Source: Eutreptiella sp. 'Long Island Sound 2002'
Lineage: Eukaryota > Euglenozoa > Euglenophyceae > Eutreptiales > Eutreptiaceae
DNA length: 64,000 nt
NCBI GenBank assembly: GCA_964036045.1
Contig: OZ038378.1
Span: 186,533,128 to 186,597,127, forward strand
Direction of reading: 5' to 3'
Part shown: piece by piece, positions 1-10,314 of the stretch
Position numbering within the stretch: position 1 is the stretch's first letter
Layout of the letters: the number at the start of each line of letters is the position of its first letter
Made by a program: the position numbers and the translations under genes
Notes under the pieces: model-generated
The model's database searches: none
What the model saw: the letters and a program-made list of their open reading frames with translations, nothing else
Told to the model about the DNA's origin: nothing

Positions 1-1076
1 TGCGCTGTTGCCGTGCGTGTGGCGGTTTGTGTTGTCTGGTGGAGTGTGGCCGGCGTGTGCTTTGCGTGGATGGTGTGGGGTCTGGTCGGCGTGGGTGGTG
101 TCGGTGTGGGTGTTTGGGGTTGGGTGCTGGTTGTGGGCGTGTCGTCCGCGCGGTGTGGTCGGGCGTGATGGTGGTGCCGCTGGCAACGTCGATGGTGACG
201 GTGCTGCAGGTGATGAGGGTGGGACGGCGATGTTGTCGGTTTCTGGTGTGGGTGCTGTGGGTGGTGTTGAGCGTGGGGGTGTTGCAGGTGTGGTGCCGGG
301 TGGATGGTGGTGTGCCTGGCGACGGCGTCGTTAGTGCTGTTGGGGGGGGGGGGGTGTTGTTGGTGGTGCTTTGAGTGGCGGTGCCGCCGGTGAGAGGCTG
401 GCGGAGAGGAGAGGGCGGTAGTGCGGCCGGGCGCGATGTTGGGCCCTTCGGTGTGGGCGGTCAGCCGGAGGTGGGTGCGGCTGGTGGTGTGGCGCTCGGT
501 GTGTGTGGCCTGTGCCGGGTATCTTAGGTGCGCTTGTTGGTGCGGGTGTGTTGATGGCGGCGGTTTGTCCGCCTTTCTGCCCGGGGAGTTGGTGCCGGCG
601 TTGGGTGGCTGCCTGTGTGCGGTTTGTGCCGTTGTGTGTGGCGGTGGTGGTGGGGGTCGGTGCGCTGGGCGCTTGGTGGGCGTGGTTCGGTGCAGGTGTG
701 CGCGTGGATGTGTACTTGGTGGGCAGCTTGTGTTGTCTGATGGTGCGTGGCTGGTGTATGCTCTGCGTGGATGGTGCTGATGTGCGTGCTTGGGGCTGGG
801 TGCTGGATGTGGGTGCGTCGCCTGCGCGGTGTGGTCGGGCGTGAAGGTGGGTTCTCTGACACGTGTGGCCGGCTGGTGGCGGGTGTCGTCGGGCCGGTGT
901 TGGCTGGGTGGTGGTGGTGGTTGTGGCTGGACTGCTTGGTGGTTGTGGCGTCGGTGGGCGGCCCTGATGATGGGTCTTGGGTGTGTGGTGGCGGGTGGGA
1001 GTGTATGGTGGTGGTGATGGTGTGTCATTGCGGGTGGTGTTGGGTGTGGTACCGTTGGGCGTGTGGTTTGCGATAA
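1..1076. repeat. G/T-rich non-coding DNA with a diverged ~0.7-kb duplication
   Basis: The + strand is very rich in G and T, with many GTGGTG and TGTGTG words, and has a G-run near 341-354. The stretch at about 30-175 recurs in diverged form at about 728-850; both share the TTGTGTTGTCTG start and end in GGTGTGGTCGGGCGTGA. This implies an old tandem duplication with a spacing of about 0.7 kb. Open frames here have biased Trp/Val/Gly composition and no recognisable domain, so I treat them as composition artefacts. I see no gene. Confidence 0.55.
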
Positions 1077-1176
1077 CTGAGCACTCACCCCTCTGGGTGG
1101 CGCAGGCCCGGAGGTCCGGTAGCCCGTCCGGCAGGTAGTGCGTGCCCGCCAGGTGCTCACGCGTCCCTCCAGGCGG

Positions 1177-1568
1177 CGGCTATTCCGTAGCCGGCAGGGG
1201 CTGGGTTCACTGCCGGGCGCACACACGTCCCTCCGGACGGCGGCTGTTTCGTAGGCGGCAGGGGCTGGGTTCACTGCCGGGCGCGCACACGTCCGTCCGG
1301 ACGGCGGCTGTTTCGTAGCCTGCAGGGGCTGGGTACCCTGCCGGGTGCACACACGTCCATCCGGACGGCGGCTGTTTCGTAGCCGGCAGGGGCTGGGTTC
1401 ACTGCCGGGCGCACACACGTCCATCCGGACGGCGGCTGGTTCGTAGCCGGCAGGGGCTGGGTTCACTGCCGGGCGCACACACGTCCGTCCGGACGGCGGC
1501 TGTTTCGTAGCCGGAAGGGGTTGGGTACCCTGCCGGGTGCACACACGTCCATCTGGACGGCGGCTGTT
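1177..1568. repeat. 64-bp minisatellite, about six units
   Basis: The word CGGCTGTTTCGTAG and close variants recur at 1241, 1305, 1369, 1433, 1497 and 1561, exactly 64 bases apart. Each unit also contains GGGGCTGGGTTCACTGCCGG or the GGGTACCCTGCCGG variant, followed by CACACGTCC. The two variants are interspersed, which points to local amplification of more than one unit type. There is no coding support. Confidence 0.9.
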
Positions 1569-2066
1569 GCGCTGTGGGGACTGCGGGGCTTGGACTTGTT
1601 CTTGGCGGCTCGTTCGTCGTCTGGCGTGGGTGTTTGCCGTGGTGGTGTCGTGTTTTGTGCCGTGGTGCGTGCTGGCATGCGGTGCTGCGCGTGTGCCCTG
1701 CTTGGCCTGCGTGTGGCGCGCGCTCCTTGCCCGGGCGTGCTGTTGCGCAGGTGCGGGGACACACCCTCTCTCTGGCGGGCCCGTTTGGCTCCATGGCGGG
1801 CCCTGTTGGCGCCCGGCTGCGGCCTGGTGCGCGGCAGTGGGTTGTGTGTACGTTGGGGGGGGGGGGGGGGTTGGTTCCTCTCCCCTCGCCTTCCCCGCCT
1901 TGTCCCTCTGTCCTTTTTCGCCGGCCTGCCCTGCCTGCCTAACCTCCTCGTACCCGCTGGGTTGGCCTTGGCTGGACGGTTGGTCTTGCTGGTCTGACAT
2001 GGTGTTTCTTTCCTGCAGGGTGGCGTGGGCTGGGTTCGTTTTGGGGGCGGGTTGCTCGTGTGGTGT
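1569..2066. other. Gap between two minisatellites, no gene seen
   Basis: This is GC-rich DNA with a G-run of about 14 at 1856-1870 and a pyrimidine-rich stretch at about 1875-1960. A 3'-splice-like TTTCTTTCCTGCAG lies near 2005-2019, but I see no convincing exon after it. Long frames reading through here are open only because they run on into the 65-bp array. Confidence 0.5.
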
Positions 2067-4790
2067 GCCGTGCTGCGTGTACGGTGTCCTGGGCCTCCTC
2101 GCTCCTGTTCACCAGCGTGCATGTCCTGTGTGTGGTGTTGCGTGTGCGGTGTCCTGGGCCGCTTGGCTCCCGTTCGCCGGTGTGCACGCTCTGTTCGTGG
2201 TGTTGTGTGTACGGTGTCCTGGGTCCCCTGGCTCCTGTTCACCGGTGTGTACGCTCTGTGTGTGGTGGTGCGTGTACGGCATCCTGGGCCTCCTGGCTCC
2301 TGTTCACCGGTGTGCACGCTCTGTGTGTGGTGTTGTGTGTACGGTGTCCTGGGCCTCCTGGCTCCTATTCACCGGTGTGCACGCTCTGTGTGTGGTGTTG
2401 CGTGTACGGCGTCCTGGGCCTCCTGGCTCCTGTTCACCGGTGTGCACGCTCTGTGTGTGGTGTTGCGTGTACGGTGTCCTGGGCCTCCTGGCTCCTGTTC
2501 ACCGGTGTGCACGCTCTGTGCGTGGTGTTGCGTGTACGGTGTCCTGAGCCTCCTGCCTCCTGTTCACCGGTGTGCACGCTCTGCGTGTGGTGTTGCGTGT
2601 ACGGTGTCCTGGGCCTCCTGGCTCCTGTTCACCGGTGTGCACGCTCTGTGTGTGGTGTTGCGTGTACGGTGTCCTGGGTCTCCTGGCTCCTGTTCACCGG
2701 TGTGCACGCTCTGTGTGCGGTTTTGCGTGTACGGTGTCCTGGGCCTCCTGGCTCCTGTTCACCGGTGTGCACGCTCTGTGTGTGGTGTTGCGTGTACGGC
2801 GTCCTGGGCCTCCTGGCTCCTGTTCACCGCTGTGCACGCTCTGTGTGCGGTGTTGTTTGCACGGTGCCCCGGGCCTCTTGGCTCCTGTTCACCGGTGTGC
2901 ACGCTCTGTGTGTGGTGTTGCGTGTACGGTGTCCTGGGCCTCCTGGCTCCTGTTCAGCGGTGTGCACGCTCTGTGTGTGGTGTTGCGTGTACGGTGTCCT
3001 GGGCCTCCTGGCTCCTGTTCACCGGTGTGCACGCTCTGTGTGTGGTGTTGCGTGTACGGTGTCCTGGGCCTCCTGGCTCCTGTTCACCGGTGTGCACGCT
3101 CCGTGTGTGGTGTTGCGTGTACGGTGTCCTGGGCCTCCTGGCTCCTGTTCACCGGTGTGCACGCTCTGTGTGTGGTGTTGCGTGTACGGTGTCCCGGGCC
3201 TCCTGGCTCCTGTTCACCGGTGTGCACGCTCTGTGTGTGGTGTTGCGTGTATGGCGTCCTGGGCCTCTTGGCTCGTGTTCACCGGTGTGCACGCTCTGTG
3301 TGTGGTGTTGTGTGTACGGTGTCCTGGGCCCCCTGGCTCCTGTTCACCGGTGTGCACGCTCTGTGTGTGGTGGTGCGTGTACGGCGTCCTGGGCCTCCTG
3401 GCTCCTGTTCACCGGTGTGCACGCTCTGTGTGCTGTGGTGCGTGTACGGTGTCCTGGGCCTCCTGGCTCCTGTTCACCGGTGTGCACGCTCTGTGTGTGG
3501 TGTTGTGTGTACGGTGTCCTGGGCCTCCTGGCTCCTGTTCACCGGTGTGCACGCTCTGTGTGTGGTGTTGTGTGTACGGTGTCCTGGGCCCCCTGGCTCC
3601 TGTTCACCGGTGTGCACGCTCTGTGTGTGGTGGTGCGTGTACGGCGTCCTGGGCCTCCTGGCTCCTGTTCACCGGTGTGCACGCTCTGTGTGCTGTGGTG
3701 CGTGTACGGTGTCCTGGGCCTCCTGGCTCCTGTTCACCGGTGTGCACGCTCTGTGTGTGGTGTTGTGTGTACGGTGTCCTGGGCCTCCTGGCTCCTGTTC
3801 ACCGGTGTGCACGCTCTGTGCGTGGTGTTTCCTGTACGGTGTCCTGGGCCTCCTGGCTCCTGTTCACCGGTGTGCACGCTCTGTGTGTGGTGTTGCGTGT
3901 ACGGCGTCCTGGGCCTCCTGGCTCCTGTTCACTGGTGTGCACGCTCTGTGTGTGGTGTTGCGTGTAGGGTGTCCTGGGCCTCCTGGCTCCTGTTCACCGG
4001 TGGGCACGCTCGGTGTGTGGTGTTGTGTGCGTGGTGTCCTGGGCCGCTTGGCTCCTGTTCACCTGTGTGCCTGCTCCGGTGTGCCGTGTCGTGTGTACGG
4101 CGTCCTGGGCCCCTTGGCTCCGGTTCACCGGTGTGCACGCTTTGTGTGCGGTGTTGTGTGTGCGGTGTCCTGGGCCTCTTGGCTCCTGTTCTCCGGTGCG
4201 CGTGCTCGTTGTGCTGTGTCGTTTGTGCCGTGTTCTGGGCTTCCTGGCTCCTGTCCTCCGGCGTGCCCGCTCTGTGTGCGGTGTCGTGTGTGTGGTCTCC
4301 TGGGCCTTTTGGCCCTTTTGTGCTGTTGTGCTCGTGTGGTGTGTGTTGTGTTGTGTGTGTGGTGTCCTGGGACACTTGGTTCGTGTTCTCCGGTGTCGCG
4401 GTGTGTTGCGGTGTGTGTGGTGTCTGGTGTGCGGTGTTGCGTGTGCGGTGTCCTGGGCCTCCCGGCCCCTGTTCACCGGTGCGCATGCCCGGTGTGTGGT
4501 GTTGTGTGGGCGGTGTCCTGGGCCGCTTGGCTCCTGTTCACCGGCGTGCTTGTGCGGTGTGTTGTGTGGTGTGTGCGGTGTCTTGGGCCACTTGGCTCCT
4601 GTTCACCGGTGTGCCCGCGTGGCGTGTGTTGTGTCGCGTGTTTGGTGTCCTGGGCCCCGTGGCTCCCGTTCACCGGCATGCTGTGTGCTTGTTCGGTGTG
4701 TTGTGTGTTGTGTGCGGTGTCCTGGGCCACGTGGCTCCTGTTCACCGGTGCGCGTGCTCGGTGTGTTGCGTGGTGTGTGCGGTGTGGGTG
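2067..4790. repeat. 65-bp minisatellite, about 42 tandem units
   Basis: A 65-bp unit (GTGTGCACGCTCTGTGTGTG, then GTGTTGCGTGTACGGTGTCC, then TGGGCCTCCTGGCTCCTGTT, then CACCG) repeats head to tail. Units between about 2200 and 4000 are nearly identical; those at both edges are diverged, as expected from unequal exchange in the middle of an array. A 260-bp block (four units, with distinctive GGGCCCCCTGG and TGTGCTGTGGTGCG variants) is itself duplicated at about 3300-3560 and 3560-3820. Because 65 is not a multiple of 3 and the unit lacks stops, all three forward frames stay open for hundreds of codons. Those Cys/Val/Trp-rich frames are not credible genes. Confidence 0.93.
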
Positions 4791-4833
4791 TGGGTGCGTG
4801 CTCGCGTGCGCCATACCGTTGTTGCGACGTTGC

Positions 4834-5245
4834 GGACTCTTTGTTTTTGTTTACACATGGGTAGACACCGTGGGGAACGCCGTAGCGAACTCGCCACTGG
4901 CATCCCGGCCACCAAGGCGTCCGGCATCCTATGGTGTCTTACTTATTCTTCCCGTCCTGGACTCTTTGATTTTGGCGATGCCCAAGAGTAAGCGTGTCTT
5001 AATGCTTGCATGGCGGCATATGCTACTTAATCGTTGGTTTGCGGACTCTTTGTATTTTGCGACGCCCAATAGTAGGCGTGTTTGTTTAATGCATTCATGA
5101 CATGCTACTTATTCTTTATGTTTTGGACTCTTTGATTTTTGTGACACCCAAGAGTAAGCGTGTCTTAATGCATGTATGGCGGCATATGCTACTCACTCTT
5201 TGGTTTGTGGACTCTTTGTTTTTGCGACGCCCAAGAGTAAGAGTG
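4834..5245. repeat. ~84-bp tandem repeat, about five units
   Basis: The word GGACTCTTTG occurs at 4834, 4959, 5043, 5125 and 5209; the last three intervals are 82-84 bases. Units also share CCCAAGAGTAAGCGTGTCTT and a GGCGGCATATGCTACT word. The array is less GC-rich than the 65-bp array it abuts and shows no coding signal. It is followed to about 5440 by unique sequence with a T-run, in which I see nothing else. Confidence 0.8.
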
Positions 5246-5440
5246 TCTCAATTGGCACAAAGGTGGGTGGGGAGGTACATGGAGAAGGACAAAGGAAGAG
5301 GGAGGGTGCGAGACGGAGGGCGTGGCGTGTTAGAAAACTATTTTTTTTTCGGTTTTTACGTGCTGCTCGCGACGCGTTTTTCTTTACCTATACGGCGTGT
5401 TAGAGGGCGAGAGGCACGGTGTTGTACTCCTAAGCTCGGT

Positions 5441-5815
5441 ACGGTGCTTACAGCGTGCGGGAGAGTACACCAGTGCGACTTGCGCCGGGTGCAGATGAGT
5501 TTTTGCAAGACCTGGGCTACGAAGAGCCCACAGTGTCATCGGCATACCAACGGCTGGTGCGACTGCAATCGCAGGAGAACCACGAGGAGTTCCAGGAGAG
5601 AATGGTGTCAAAGCTTCTGTCACAGCTGTTGTCTAGGGAGGAGAGGAGTCGGCGGCAGTCGGAGCGCCGCACACGCATCTTTGAGCTGCACCCTAGGTCA
5701 GGGATCCGGCAGGGGGACTCGCTGTCTCCTCTGCTGTTTGATGTGATTACTGCTTTTCTCATTTATGACATCAAATCCCTGCACGTTGACGTGCAGATCC
5801 TGCTTTATGTAACTC
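5441..5815 (+). pseudogene. Reverse-transcriptase fragment, LINE type
   Basis: An open frame (frame of 5455) holds a charged stretch and then SGIRQGDSLSPLLFDVI at about 5698-5750. This matches the conserved G-x-RQG-x-x-LSPLLF block (motif B) of non-LTR reverse transcriptases. No YxDD catalytic motif follows; instead the sequence runs into a duplicated piece of a different RT element at about 5816. Upstream motifs are also missing. I read this as a truncated relic, possibly a captured exon or fragment. Family assignment rests on one motif only. Confidence 0.45.
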
Positions 5816-6093
5816 AGATCGAAGCAACTGCTACTGGAGCATCCGACTGCCGGCCTAGTGGAGGAACAGTTTTCAGGTTTACCTGCCCCGGGCGGGGGGG
5901 GGGGGGTATAGATGGACAAGGCTGCCCTTTGGTTGGTCTTTCAGTCTGGTGGTGTGCCAGAAATTGGTTTCAGGTATTGTTCGTGGTGTATTGGCCCGTC
6001 TGCAGGCAGATGGCTTTGTTTATTTGGATGACATTCTCCTTGTTGCCAAACAATCTAAGGTGAAACGAGGTGCGTGTTGTGTCGCACAGAAAC
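5816..6093 (+). repeat. Direct duplicate of the 6888-7168 RT core
   Basis: About 275 bases from ATCGAAGCAACTGCTACTGG to CACAGAAACTGCGT are almost identical to 6888-7168. Differences include single bases and the length of the G-run (5896-5908 versus 6967-6977). The segment carries the RT motif A region (SNCYWSIRLP), the RWTRLPFGWSF block and YLDDILLVA. Both copies are in + orientation, and this copy lacks the flanking parts of the polymerase, so it is an isolated duplicate of the catalytic core. Confidence 0.85.
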
Positions 6094-6211
6094 TGCGTGG
6101 AGCAAAACGCTGACGCACACATGGTGAGTCAGACTCGGAGATTGCAGAGCGGCTGGCAAGCAGAGAAGAGGATAACTCCGAGGCAAAATATCACTTCGAG
6201 CACGCAGATGC

Positions 6212-7495
6212 ATGATGATGGGGGCGGAGAGAGGCCCGTACAACAAAGTACAACGGAGGAAACAAAGAACTAGGCGAGTTGCAAGACGTGTGATGCGATA
6301 CAGGCGGTCAGTGGTTGCTGGTGTGCCGGGTGAGCAAGTTCCTTGGTTGAATGCCGCGCTGCTGTCAATGGTTCATGGAGTAGAGGATGCGATGAATTCC
6401 AAGGGGTTGGCCGGAAATGGAGTTCTGGAGGCCATGGTGACACTGTCACAAGCTAGCCTGTCACATGCAAGCACTGAGTCCTACTATCCTGAGGATGAGG
6501 ATGATTGCATGGCTGATCCTGAACTGGCCAGCAGGGGGGTGGGGGCTGTGGGTAGTGTCCGAGTGGCCCCGAGTCTGTGGCAGCCGTGGGTACCAGGTGA
6601 ATTGTGTAAGAGGTACCAGGAGTGGTATCCAAGGGCAAGGGGGTAAAGGAGATGCTAGAGGCCATACGAGTGGCAGGTGGGCTGAAAGCAACTGGAGACA
6701 GGCCGGCCACGGGACAGGCGGTAGTCATCCCGAAAAATTCGGAAAAGTGCAGCATGATTTTGAACTGCAAGGAACAGGATCACGCGAGTGGAGTTAAGCC
6801 AAAAGGATTCCGTTTACCGCAGGTGGAAAGGATATGTGACCGTCTGGTTTTTGAAAACAAGCAGTCGAGGTGGTGGATGTGTAAGTTAGATCGAAGCAAC
6901 TGCTACTGGAGCATCCGACTGCCGGCCTAGTGGAGGAACAGTTTTCAGTTTTACATGCCTGGGGCGGGGGGGGGGGTATAGATGGACAAGGCTGCCCTTT
7001 GGTTGGTCTTTCAGTCTGGTGGTGTGCCAGAAATTGGTTTCAGGTATTGTCCGTGGTGTATTGGCCCGTCTGCAGGCAGATGGCTTTGTTTATTTGGATG
7101 ACATTCTCCTTGTTGCCAGACGATCTAAGGTGAAACGAGGTGCGTGTTGTGTCGCACAGAAACTGCGTCGGGCAGGGTTTCTGATCAGTCAGGTCAGTCC
7201 AAAGTCTGTGTGTGAGCCGACGCAGAGGTTGGACTTCATTCATTCAGTGGTTTGATACGGAGAAAGGGAGTGTGGGGAACAAATAGGGATTGCTGGTTGG
7301 AATCCTGGGACTGTGGGTTTTGGCTGTGATTGGACCGTTTGACTCCCTATTAATGTCACGGCTCCTGGGACGTTTAGAATGGGCACTGAGACCCCTTGTA
7401 GGGGCAGCGGCTTTCCTAGCCGGTGCATATCAGTGGATGCAGGATAGCCATTTTCGTGGTGGGTTGCCTGTTTGGCGGTCTTTGATGACCGCCAT
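6212..7495 (+). pseudogene. Decayed YLDD-type retroelement polymerase, left part
   Basis: Recognisable pieces in order are: a basic N-terminal segment (6212-6646); PKNSEKCSMILNCKEQ; KLDRSNCYWSIRLP (motif A with its Asp); RWTRLPFGWSF; FVYLDDILLVA (YxDD box) near 7088-7120; and a downstream connection region ending WRSLMTAIIFAIL at the TSD. The pattern (YWSIRLP, LPFGWS, YLDD) is that of DIRS/Ty3-like reverse transcriptases rather than LINEs. Frame breaks occur at the G-run near 6970, at about 7245, and at in-frame TAGs (6928-6930 and about 7288), so it cannot make a whole enzyme. Its 3' continuation lies at 26672 beyond LINE copy A; joining the flanks restores one open frame across the insertion point. 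Confidence 0.7.
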
Positions 7496-7512
7496 TATTT
7501 TTGCTATATTGC
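7496..7512. repeat. Left 17-bp target-site duplication of LINE copy A
   Basis: The 17 bases TATTTTTGCTATATTGC stand immediately before the first monomer of LINE copy A and recur exactly at 26655-26671 after its (TCAAACC)3 tail. A long perfect TSD is what target-primed reverse transcription leaves. One base at the left end is ambiguous because the element may itself end in T. Confidence 0.93.
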
Positions 7513-10235
7513 AACGCCAGCCCGCAAGGGCGCACGCGGTGGGGCCGGTGCTGGGTCCCGACGCCCGCACCGACCGCACCCGGGACACACGGGACGTGGA
7601 ACCCTGGCTGCCCGCTCCAGAGGACGGGCAGCCGGGGGAGGGACAGCGCCTGACACCAGGCGCCCCTCACAACGGTGGCAGGCCACCCCCCCCGGGTACG
7701 GCCCCCCACCACCCCCGCGGCATGCAGCCCCCACAGGGCATGCAGGCCGCGGGGACGGTGTTGGGCTCCCACACCCACACACCCGTGCCCACAGCACATG
7801 GGTGGCGGACCCCAAAAGCCCGCCCAGTGGGCGGGCAGTCGGGGGAGGGACAGCGCCTGACCCCAGACGCCCCTCACAATGGTGGAAAGCACCCCCCCCG
7901 GGGACGCCCTTCCGCCACCCCCACAGTGAGCAACGCCAGCCCGCAAGGGCGCACGCTGTGGGGCCGGTGCTCGGTCCCCACGCCCGCACCAACCGCACCC
8001 GGGACACACGGGACGCGGAACCCTGGCTGCCCGCTCTAGAGGACGGGCGGCCCGGGGAGGGACAGCGCCTGACACCAGGCGCCCCTAACAACGGTTGCAG
8101 GCCACCCCCCCAGGGGACGGCCCCCCACCACCCCGCGGCATGCAGCCCCCACAGGGCATGCAGGCCGCGGGGACGGTGTTGGGCTCCCACGCCCACACAC
8201 CCGCGCCCACAGCACGTGGGTGGCGGACCCCATCAGCCCGCCCAGTGGGCGGGCAGTTGGGGGAGGGACGGCGCCTGGCCTCAGACGCCCCCCACAACGG
8301 TGGAAGGCACCCCCCCGGGGACGCCCTTCCGCCACCCCCACAGCGAGCAACGCTGGCCCGCAAGGGCGCACGCTGTGAGGCCGGTGCTGGGTCCCCACGC
8401 CCGCACCGACCGCACCCGGGACACACGGGTCGCGGAACCCTGGCTGCCCGCTCCAGAGGACGGGCGGCCGGGGGAGGGACAGCGTCTGACACCAGGCGCC
8501 CCTTACAACGGTGGCAGGCCACCCCCCCGGGGACGGCCCCCCACCACCCCCGCGGCATGCAGCCCCCACAGGACATGCAGGCCAAGGGGACAGTGTTGGG
8601 CCCCCACACCTACACACCCGCGCCCACAGCACGTGGGTGGCGGACCCCAACAGCCCGCCAAATGGGCGGGCAGTCGGGGGAGGGACAGCGCCTGACCTCA
8701 GAGGCCCCTCACAATGGTGGAAGGCACCCCCCCCCGGGGACGCCCTCTCGCCACCCCCACAGCGAGCAACGCCGGCCCGCAAAGGCGCACGCTGTGGGGC
8801 CGGTGCTGGGTCCCCACGCCCGCACCGACCGCACCCGGGACACACGGGTCGCGGAACCCAGGCTGCCCGCTCCAGAGGACGGGCGGCCGGGGGAGGGACA
8901 GCGCCTGACACCAGGCGCCCCTCACAACGGTGGCAGGCCACCTCCCCCGGGGACGGCCTCCCGCCACCCCCGCGGCACGCAGCCCCCACAGGGCATGCAG
9001 GCCAAGGAGACAGTGTTGGGCCTCCACACCCACACATCCGCACCCACAGCACGTGGGCGGCGGACCCCAACAGCCCGCCCAATGGGCGGGCAGTCGGGGG
9101 AGGGACAGCGCCTGACCTCAGACGCCCCTCACAATGGTGGAAGGCACCCCCCCCGGGGATGCCCTTCCGCCACTCCCACAGCGAGCAACGCCAGCCCGCA
9201 AGGGCGCACGCTGTGGGGCCGGTGCTGGGTCCCCACGCCCGCACCGACCGCAGCCGGGACACACGGGACGCGGAACCCTGGCTACCCGCTCCAGAGGACG
9301 GGCGGCCGGGGGAGGGACAGCGCCTGACACCAGGCGCCCCTCACAACGGTGGCAGGCCAACCCCCCCAGGGACGGCCCCCCACCACCCCCGCGGCATGCA
9401 GCCCCCGCAGGACATGCAGGCCGAGGGGACAGTGTTGGGCCCCCACACCCACACACCCGCGCCCACAGCACGTCGGTGGAGGACCCCAACAGCCCGCCCA
9501 GCGGGCGGGCAGTCGGGGGAGGGACGGCGCCTGGCCCCAGACGCCCCCCACAATGGTGGAAGGCACCCCCCCCGGGGATGCCCCCCCGCCAGCCCCACAG
9601 CGAGCAACGCCGGCCCGCAAGGGCGCACGCTGTGGGGCCGGTGCTGGGTCCCCACGCCCGCACCGACCGCACCCGGGACACACGGGTCGCGGAACCCTGG
9701 CTGCCCGCTCAAGAGGACGGGCGGCCGGAGGAGGGACAGCGCCTGACACCAGACGCCCCTCACAACGGTGGCGGGCCACCTTCCCCGGGGACGGCCCCCC
9801 ACCACCCCCGCGGCACACAGTCCCCACAGGCCATGCAACCCAAGGGGACGGTGTTGGGCCCCCACGCCCACACACCTGCAGCCACAGCACGTGGGTGGCG
9901 GACCCCAACAGCCCGCCCAATGGACGGGCAGTCGGGGGAGGGACAGCGCCTGACCTCAGACGCCCCTCACCATGGTGGAAGGCGCCCCCCCGTGGGGACG
10001 CTCTTCCGCCACCCCCACAGCGAGCAACGCCGGCCTGCAGTGGCGCACGCGGTGGAGCCGGTGCTGGGCCCCCACGCCCGCACCGACCGCGCCCGGGACA
10101 CGTGGGTCACGGAACCCTGGCTGCCCGCTCCAGAGGACGGGCGGCCGGGAGAGGGACAGCGCCTAACACCAGACGCCCCTCGCAATGCTGGAAAGCGCCC
10201 CCCCCGGGGACGCCCATCCGCCACCCCCACAATGA
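7513..10235 (+). repeat. 5' array of ~419-bp dimeric monomers, copy A
   Basis: The word GCAACGCC(A/G)GCCCGCAAGG starts units near 7511, 7930, 8346, 8766, 9185, 9605 and 10024, a period of 416-420 bases. Each unit is a dimer of two related halves of about 210 bp: one with GACACACGGG...CCCGCTCCAGAGGACGGG, the other with GGCATGCAGCCCCCACAGGG and an inverted repeat AGCCCGCCCAGTGGGCGGGC. The array ends in a short CACCAACG repeat just before ORF1. By analogy with monomer arrays of mouse L1 it may carry the promoter; that is inference. The many long open frames here are artefacts of stop-poor GC-rich repeats. Confidence 0.9.
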
Positions 10236-10314
10236 GCAACGCACCAACGCACCAACGCACCAGCCACGGGAAATCCGCACCCCACCCCCTGCTCTTAGGC
10301 ACAACGACACAACA

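Noticed and set aside
2025-4991. A 988-codon open frame and two other long frames in the same direction
   Set aside because: They are produced by the stop-free 65-bp minisatellite in all three frames; Cys/Val/Trp-rich repetition without domains.
5517-5762. Minus-strand frame ending RWYADDTVGSS, which looks like an RT catalytic box
   Set aside because: It is antisense to a plausible + strand frame with the GIRQGDSLSP block, a stop follows immediately, and no other RT motif is on that strand; probably coincidence.
7472-10235. Several 200-430-codon frames on both strands over the 5' arrays
   Set aside because: The monomers are GC-rich and stop-poor; frames differ between copies and show only Pro/Arg/Gly/Ala bias.
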